A DNA stretch of 64,000 bases from Ignavibacteriota bacterium (GTDB lineage Bacteria > Bacteroidota > Ignavibacteria > UBA10030 > SZUA-254), in the NCBI GenBank assembly GCA_016212665.1, contig JACREZ010000032.1, positions 129,566-193,565 of the forward strand, given 5' to 3'. The translations under genes and the position numbers were made by a program. Within the stretch, counting starts at the first letter, position 1. Each line of letters starts with the position of its first letter. The notes beneath the pieces were generated by a model. It did no database searches and was not told the origin of the DNA. It was given only the letters and a program-made list of their open reading frames with translations. Shown here piece by piece: positions 59,301 through 64,000 of the stretch.

Positions 59301-59906
59301 ATGATGGAAGCAATAATTCTGGAAGAAATCAATGTCAAAAAAATTGATTATGTTCATGATGATTCAGAAATTGTCTCGAAGAAAGTGAAGCCGAATTTCA
59401 AATCGCTCGGACCGAAACATGGCAAAGGCGTTCAACCGGTCGCAAATGCAATTCGGAACTTTACTCCGGCTGATATCAAACAACTACAAACAAACGGAAG
59501 TTTGACCATGCCGTTGAACGGGAGTGATGTTGTCATCGCTCTTGAAGATGTTGAAATCATTCACGAAGACATCAAAGGTTGGTTGGTCGAGTCAGACGGA
59601 ACAATAACCGTTGCGCTTGATACTGAACTTACGCCTGAACTCATCGAAGAAGGATTTGCCCGTGAGTTTGTGAACCGCGTGCAGAACATGCGCAAGGATG
59701 CCGATTTTGAAGTGATGGACAGAATCAAAATTTATTTCAGCGGAACAGAATCTTTAACAAAAGCGTTACGTACATTCGATAAGTACATTATGAACGAAAC
59801 GCTTGCAATAGAATTGAATAATAATTTCCAGCAAGGCGACTTCTCGGTTGAGGATGAAATCAACGGAGAACGTTGCTCGGTTGGAATTCAACGAGTTACA
59901 AATTAA
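56358..59906 (+). CDS. ileS: Isoleucyl-tRNA synthetase with two unusual insertions
   Basis: 1182 residues, longer than typical. Class I motifs: [20 protein letters not shown] (HIGH region in the form used by this IleRS branch) and KKMSKS near 715. The CP1 editing domain has [12 protein letters not shown] and [20 protein letters not shown]. Two extra segments break the normal alignment: an AT-rich, Lys/Asn-rich stretch of about 115 residues (bases 57222-57575, residues about 290-405) inside CP1, and about 30 residues (bases 58111-58200, residues about 586-614) encoded by an inverted repeat of GGTTTCAGG / CCTGAAACC-type words. All catalytic motifs remain, so the enzyme is probably active. Insertion ends are my estimates. 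Confidence 0.96.
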   Translation: [1182 protein letters not shown]

Positions 59907-59936
59907 TCATTACAATTTTTTCAACGAGGAACGAAC

Positions 59937-60470
59937 ATGGCAACAAAAAAATCCGCTGCAAAAAAGACAACAGCAAAACCCAAAGCAAAGCCGAAGGCAT
60001 CAAAGCCGGTAAAAAAGAAAGTTGTCAAAAAAACAGCGCCAAAGAAAGAAGTAAAAATCGAAATTGCTGCGCCCGTAAAAAAGGTCTCGCATAACTCTAA
60101 AGGCTACGGAAAGCGTGACCTCGAATTTTTTCGCGGAATCATTAACGAGAAGAAGAAAGAAATTTTCGAGGAACTGGAAACGCTTCGCGATACCATGATG
60201 GACTCGATGACGGGCGAATACACGAGCGAAAACCCGACATACTCCACGCACATGGAACAGGGAACCGATACGATGGAACGGGAAAAAACATTTTTGTTTG
60301 CCGCACGCGAAGGAAAATTTCTCAACTATCTCGAAGAAGCATTGAAGAGAATTGATGCAGGCGTCTATGGCAAATGCAATGTCTGCGGAAAACTTATTGA
60401 GAAAGAACGACTCGAAGCTGTGCCGCACGCTCAACAGTGTTTGGATTGCAAACTCAACAAAGGAAAATAA
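59937..60470 (+). CDS. DksA/TraR-type zinc-finger protein with Lys/Ala-rich N-terminal tail
   Basis: 177 residues. Residues 1-55 are a histone H1-like Lys/Ala/Pro tail (TKKSAAKKTTAKPKAKPKAS and similar), unusual for DksA. Residues 65-140 form the coiled-coil hairpin (FFRGIINEKKKEIFEELETL), and the C4 zinc finger follows (CNVCGKLIEKERLEAVPHAQ, then QCLDCK). Related Bacteroidota proteins of this layout are TraR/DksA-family regulators; the tail suggests nucleic-acid binding. Precedes lspA by seven bases. Confidence 0.9.
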   Translation: MATKKSAAKKTTAKPKAKPKASKPVKKKVVKKTAPKKEVKIEIAAPVKKVSHNSKGYGKRDLEFFRGIINEKKKEIFEELETLRDTMMDSMTGEYTSENPTYSTHMEQGTDTMEREKTFLFAAREGKFLNYLEEALKRIDAGVYGKCNVCGKLIEKERLEAVPHAQQCLDCKLNKGK

Positions 60471-60477
60471 TCTCCGA

Positions 60478-61113
60478 ATGCGAATATTATTTCTCAGTCT
60501 TTTCATCGTCATCGCTGACCAACTCACAAAATTGTGGGTGAAAGGAATCAGTCTCCCTTCGCTTGGGATTGAGTTTCAGGGCTATCCCTACGGATACAGT
60601 CAACAAATTTGGGGAGATTTCCTCCGGATGACGTACATCGAAAATCCGGGAATGGCGTTCGGGATTGACATAGGTGGAAAATTATTTTTCTCCATCTTTT
60701 CCATTATCGCAAGCATCGGAATTATTTTTTATCTCTACAAGGTACGTGAAGAATCCATTTTCTTCCGACTTTCCCTTGCATTGATTCTCGGTGGTGCGGT
60801 CGGGAACCTGATTGACCGCGTTTTCTACGGAGTGATTTTTGATGAAGCGCCTTTATTCTATGGTCGTGTAGTTGATTTTATTGATGCTGATTTCTTTAAC
60901 ATCAATCTCTTCGGATATCACCTTAACCGATGGCCCGTGTTTAATATTGCCGATGCTTCTGTAACATGCGGCGTAGTATTGCTCCTCTTCGCTCAGAAAA
61001 CATTGAAGCAGGAAACTCCTGCACTCCAACAATCCATTACTCCGGACATCAATAATATGGGGTCTGCGGAATCTCCTTCTCTTCCCGAAAGTTCCCAAGC
61101 GCCTCAACTTTGA
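60478..61113 (+). CDS. lspA: Lipoprotein signal peptidase (signal peptidase II)
   Basis: 211 residues from ATG 60478, the first after the dksA-like stop. Four membrane helices with the catalytic aspartates in GNLIDRVFYG and FNIADASVT; IADQLTKLWVK and ENPGMAFGI are also typical. The last 40 residues form an extra hydrophilic tail whose codons include ACTCC/AACA words like those of the dispersed simple repeat (61014-61043). Inner-membrane enzyme that trims prolipoproteins. Confidence 0.94.
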   Translation: MRILFLSLFIVIADQLTKLWVKGISLPSLGIEFQGYPYGYSQQIWGDFLRMTYIENPGMAFGIDIGGKLFFSIFSIIASIGIIFYLYKVREESIFFRLSLALILGGAVGNLIDRVFYGVIFDEAPLFYGRVVDFIDADFFNINLFGYHLNRWPVFNIADASVTCGVVLLLFAQKTLKQETPALQQSITPDINNMGSAESPSLPESSQAPQL

Positions 61114-61122
61114 GGCTCACGT

Positions 61123-62115
61123 ATGAAAAATGTTGAAATCATCGTTCCCGACGTGAGGAAGCGGGAACGGCTTGATGTTTTTCTGACGAATCATGTTGAG
61201 AACGCGACACGCTCGAAAGTTCAACAGGCAATAAAAGAGGGCTTGGTGAAAATCAATGGTGAACCCGTCAAACCAAGCCACAAAATTTCAACAGGAGAGA
61301 AAATTACATTTCAACTTCCGAAACCTCCCGCGCCCGATGTCCTGCCTGAAAACATTCCTCTCGATATTTTGTTTGAAGATGATGAACTGCTCGTTGTGAA
61401 TAAACCGGCAGGAATGGTTGTTCATCCCGCGTATGGAAATTATTCGGGAACACTTGTGAACGCGTTACTCTATCACTACAAAAACAATCTTTCCTCATTG
61501 AATGACCCGACTCGCCCCGGCATTGTTCATCGTCTCGATAAAGACACATCCGGTTTGATGCTCGTTGCAAAGAATGATGTCGCACACGCAAAACTTGCCC
61601 GGCAGTTTCTTAACAAAACAATTCATCGGGAGTATTGGTCAATCGTCTGGGGATTGTTTTCAAAAAGTCATGCACGGAAACAACGGAACACAGACATCAC
61701 AGGAATTGTCGAAACATCACTCGGAAGAAGTAAATCAGACAGAAAAAAAATTGCAGTGACGGAAGACGGCAAATCGGCGATTACCGAATACAAAGTCATC
61801 GAAGAATTCGAATACCTTTCCCTCATTCAATGTAAACTCCGGACAGGTCGAACGCATCAAATCCGCGTCCACATGCACCACATCGGTCATCCCGTGTTCG
61901 GCGACCCGACGTATGGCGGAAGAAAAATCTCCTTCGGCGAAACAGATAACAAACGAAAACAGGAAGTCCATCATTTGCTGGAAATCCTCCCGCGTCAGGC
62001 GCTCCACGCAAAAAGAATTTCCTTCATCCACCCTACCTCAAAAGAAACGATGGTGTTTGAATCTGAACTGCCAATAGATATTTCATCCGTTCTGAAGATT
62101 TTACAATCTCATTAG
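61123..62115 (+). CDS. rluD: RluD-type 23S rRNA pseudouridine synthase
   Basis: 330 residues: N-terminal S4 domain (RLDVFLTNHVENATRSKVQQ), then the RluA-family catalytic core with VVNKPAGMVVHPAYGN, GIVHRLDKDTSGLMLVAKND (catalytic aspartate in RLDKDT), CKLRTGRTHQIRVHMHHIGH and QALHAKRISFIHP. By similarity of layout it modifies helix 69 of 23S rRNA. Nine bases after lspA. Confidence 0.95.
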   Translation: MKNVEIIVPDVRKRERLDVFLTNHVENATRSKVQQAIKEGLVKINGEPVKPSHKISTGEKITFQLPKPPAPDVLPENIPLDILFEDDELLVVNKPAGMVVHPAYGNYSGTLVNALLYHYKNNLSSLNDPTRPGIVHRLDKDTSGLMLVAKNDVAHAKLARQFLNKTIHREYWSIVWGLFSKSHARKQRNTDITGIVETSLGRSKSDRKKIAVTEDGKSAITEYKVIEEFEYLSLIQCKLRTGRTHQIRVHMHHIGHPVFGDPTYGGRKISFGETDNKRKQEVHHLLEILPRQALHAKRISFIHPTSKETMVFESELPIDISSVLKILQSH

Positions 62116-62182
62116 GAATATGGAAACTGTATGTCAAGCAAAGAAAAAGGAGTGAATTACAACATCTTCACCTTTCTCCGGA

Positions 62183-62219
62183 ACTCCCAAACTCCAACAC
62201 TCCAATACTCCAATACATT
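62183..62219. repeat. ACTCCAACACTCCAATACTCC simple-word repeat
   Basis: Tandem ACTCCAA/TACTCCAA words between rluD and the next gene, of the same type as at 6349-6421 and 31371-31443. The rest of the 267-bp gap (62116-62382) shows no gene. Confidence 0.6.
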
Positions 62220-62382
62220 ACTTACTCTTTCCACACAATAACATTCGTTTCTTTTTCCAACCATTAGGAAAAGTTGAACGTTTTGCACTTTTTACAATCG
62301 GATTGTGTTGAGATAATGTTGCTTTTACCCAAAGCATTTTGTAAGTTTCTATCAGTCAATTACAATAATTCAATAATTCCAA

Positions 62383-64000
62383 GTGAATAAACTTTTTCTT
62401 TCTTGTTTGCTATTGTTTTGCACCGTCAGTGTTGCGCTTACTCAATCAACAGAATTCGGCAAAAACAAAGTCCAGTACAAAAACTTCGATTGGTATTTCA
62501 TCCAATCAACCCACTTTGATGTTTATTTTTCCGATGGCGGAGAATACCTTTCAGAATACACTGCCGATGTTGCGGAATCCTCTTACAACTCCATCAGCAA
62601 ATCGTTCCGTTATCAAATAACGAACAGAATTCCGATTGTCGTTTATAATTCTCACAACGATTTTCAACAAACAAACGTCGTCAACTCGTACCTCGAAGAA
62701 GGCATCGGAGGTGTAACAGAACTATTCAAGAATCGCGTTGTACTTCCGTTCGAAGGAGATTACGCCAAGTTCCGCCATGTCATCCACCACGAACTTGTTC
62801 ACGCTGTCATCAACGATATGTTTTACGGCGGCTCACTGCAAAACATCATTGCCAATAACATCACGCTCCAACTCCCCTTGTGGTTCAACGAAGGACTTGC
62901 CGAATACGAATCGCTCAAGTGGGATACCGACTCCGATATGTTCCTTCGTGATGCAACCGTGCATGAATATTTACCGCCGATTCAATTTCTTGATGGCTAC
63001 TTTGCCTATCGCGGCGGACAATCGCTATGGTATTACATCGCGACAAAATATGGTGAGGAAAAAATTGGGGATATTCTCATGCGAGTTAAATCCTCGCGCA
63101 GTGTTGAAGAAGGTTTCCGCTCTGCCATCGGCCTGAATATCAAAGAACTTTCAGAGCGATGGGAGAAAGAACAAAAAGTTCTCTATTGGCCCGACATTGC
63201 AAAGAGAAATGAGCCGGTTGATTATGCGCGACGCATCACCGACCACACGGAAGATGGAAGTTTTTACAACACAAGCCCGTCGCTTTCTCCGCTCGGCGAC
63301 AAAATCGCATACATCTCAAATCAGGATGATTATTTTGATGTGTTCATCTCCAGCACCATCGAAGGTTCTTCGCCATCAAAGTTGATTAAAGGACAACGCA
63401 CCGCTGACTTTGAAGAATTACATCTGCTCACGCCCGGCATGGCATGGTCTCCTGATGGAAAAGAAGTAGCGCTTGCGGCAAAAAGCGGAGAGCAGGATGC
63501 GATCATTCTTGTTGAAGTTGAATCGCAGGACGAACAGAAAATCGAATTTCATCTCGATGGAATTTTTTCTATTGATTGGTCGCAGGATGGAAACTACTTG
63601 ACTTTCGGCGGCTCGAAAAACGGCCAATCCGATATTTATGTGTACAATTTCACGACAAAAGAATTGAAGAACATCACGAACGATATCTTCAGCGATGCCG
63701 ACCCCGCGTGGTCTCCCGATGGAAAATCAATTTACTTTGTTTCCGATAGGAGCGAACATCTCTCGTTGATGAACAATCAACAGAATTTTAAGATGCAAAC
63801 ATATGCAAATCGGAAAACGGATGTCTATAAAATTAATGTTGAAAATTCAGTCGTAACCCGCCTGACCGATACCCCGCTCAACGACGAAGCCGGTCCGACT
63901 CCACTCTCAGACGGAAAACATCTCCTGCTGATTTCCGATTTGAATGGCATCAACAATGTGTACTCGCTTGATTTACAAACCGATTCACTTCGCCCGCTCA
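62383..64000 (+). CDS. Exported gluzincin-type peptidase with TolB-like beta-propeller, 3' end outside window
   Basis: The frame opens with GTG 62383 and runs to the window end (539 codons seen). Signal peptide LFLSCLLLFCTVSVALTQ. Residues about 25-270 form a peptidase-MA-like domain: IHHELVHAVINDMF gives the HExxH zinc site, and LWFNEGLAEYES the third ligand region. From about 285, WD40-like PD40/TolB blades appear (SPSLSPLGDKIAYISNQDDY, MAWSPDGKEVALA, PAWSPDGKSIYFVSDRSE). Proteins of this layout in the FCB group are periplasmic or surface peptidases of unknown target. The start is the only sensible one before the signal peptide. Confidence 0.9.
   Translation, partial: MNKLFLSCLLLFCTVSVALTQSTEFGKNKVQYKNFDWYFIQSTHFDVYFSDGGEYLSEYTADVAESSYNSISKSFRYQITNRIPIVVYNSHNDFQQTNVVNSYLEEGIGGVTELFKNRVVLPFEGDYAKFRHVIHHELVHAVINDMFYGGSLQNIIANNITLQLPLWFNEGLAEYESLKWDTDSDMFLRDATVHEYLPPIQFLDGYFAYRGGQSLWYYIATKYGEEKIGDILMRVKSSRSVEEGFRSAIGLNIKELSERWEKEQKVLYWPDIAKRNEPVDYARRITDHTEDGSFYNTSPSLSPLGDKIAYISNQDDYFDVFISSTIEGSSPSKLIKGQRTADFEELHLLTPGMAWSPDGKEVALAAKSGEQDAIILVEVESQDEQKIEFHLDGIFSIDWSQDGNYLTFGGSKNGQSDIYVYNFTTKELKNITNDIFSDADPAWSPDGKSIYFVSDRSEHLSLMNNQQNFKMQTYANRKTDVYKINVENSVVTRLTDTPLNDEAGPTPLSDGKHLLLISDLNGINNVYSLDLQTDSLRPL

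Overview
The window looks like a chromosome segment of an uncultured member of the Bacteroidota/Chlorobiota/Ignavibacteriota side of the FCB group. Three independent signs support this. Four large secreted proteins end in a type IX secretion sorting domain of the YPNPFNP type. Several promoters fit the Bacteroidota form TTTG-N19/20-TAnnTTTG. The genome is littered with short simple-word hairpins and small palindromic repeats. GC content looks moderate (low forties by eye). No rRNA, tRNA, CRISPR array, transposase or phage gene was seen.

Layout. 1-2.6 kb: 3' part of purD, a sugar-nucleotide epimerase and meaB. 2.6-5.0 kb, minus strand: a MazEF-type module, a TIR-domain gene and a membrane coiled-coil gene, the last two separated by an attC-like hairpin. 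5.2-7.1 kb: a lipoprotein, a repeat-rich gap and a PIN-type toxin module. 7.2-13.5 kb: acyl-CoA dehydrogenase, a fused membrane/spermidine-synthase-like/TPR protein and an acyl-CoA carboxyltransferase; with meaB these suggest branched-chain or odd-chain acyl-CoA breakdown. 13.6-19.3 kb: an envelope protein, an NtrC-type regulator, an S46 dipeptidyl-peptidase and a GAF-PP2C phosphatase. 19.5-37 kb: four giant T9SS cargo proteins, an M1 aminopeptidase and a tRNA-dihydrouridine synthase. 37-40.3 kb: PolX, a LiaF-like protein and endonuclease III.

40.4-44.5 kb is the most unusual part: a 42-bp minisatellite, a strong promoter candidate, then three AT-rich genes (DUF3800, TPR membrane protein, AlbA_2/Schlafen-like) separated by related attC-like spacers. 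This resembles an integron cassette array with no integrase in the window. 44.7-49.4 kb: a membrane PP2C phosphatase, then a minus-strand operon mntA-hepT-scpA-scpB-rluB. 49.6-54.2 kb: a DUF5916 outer-membrane protein, a STAS protein and an SQR-like flavoprotein. 54.3-62.1 kb: yggS, punA, hicBA, ileS, dksA-like, lspA and rluD in tight tandem. The window closes inside a peptidase/beta-propeller gene that runs off the end.

Recurring themes are a proteolytic, protein-secreting lifestyle (S46, M1, T9SS cargo), four toxin-antitoxin modules (two of them placed directly ahead of essential genes), and many small palindromic elements, some of which have entered reading frames (purD, ileS, lspA). The best candidates for something undescribed are the two attC-like cassette loci, one carrying a TIR effector and the other a Schlafen-like protein. 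All family assignments are from reading the sequence; no database search was run.
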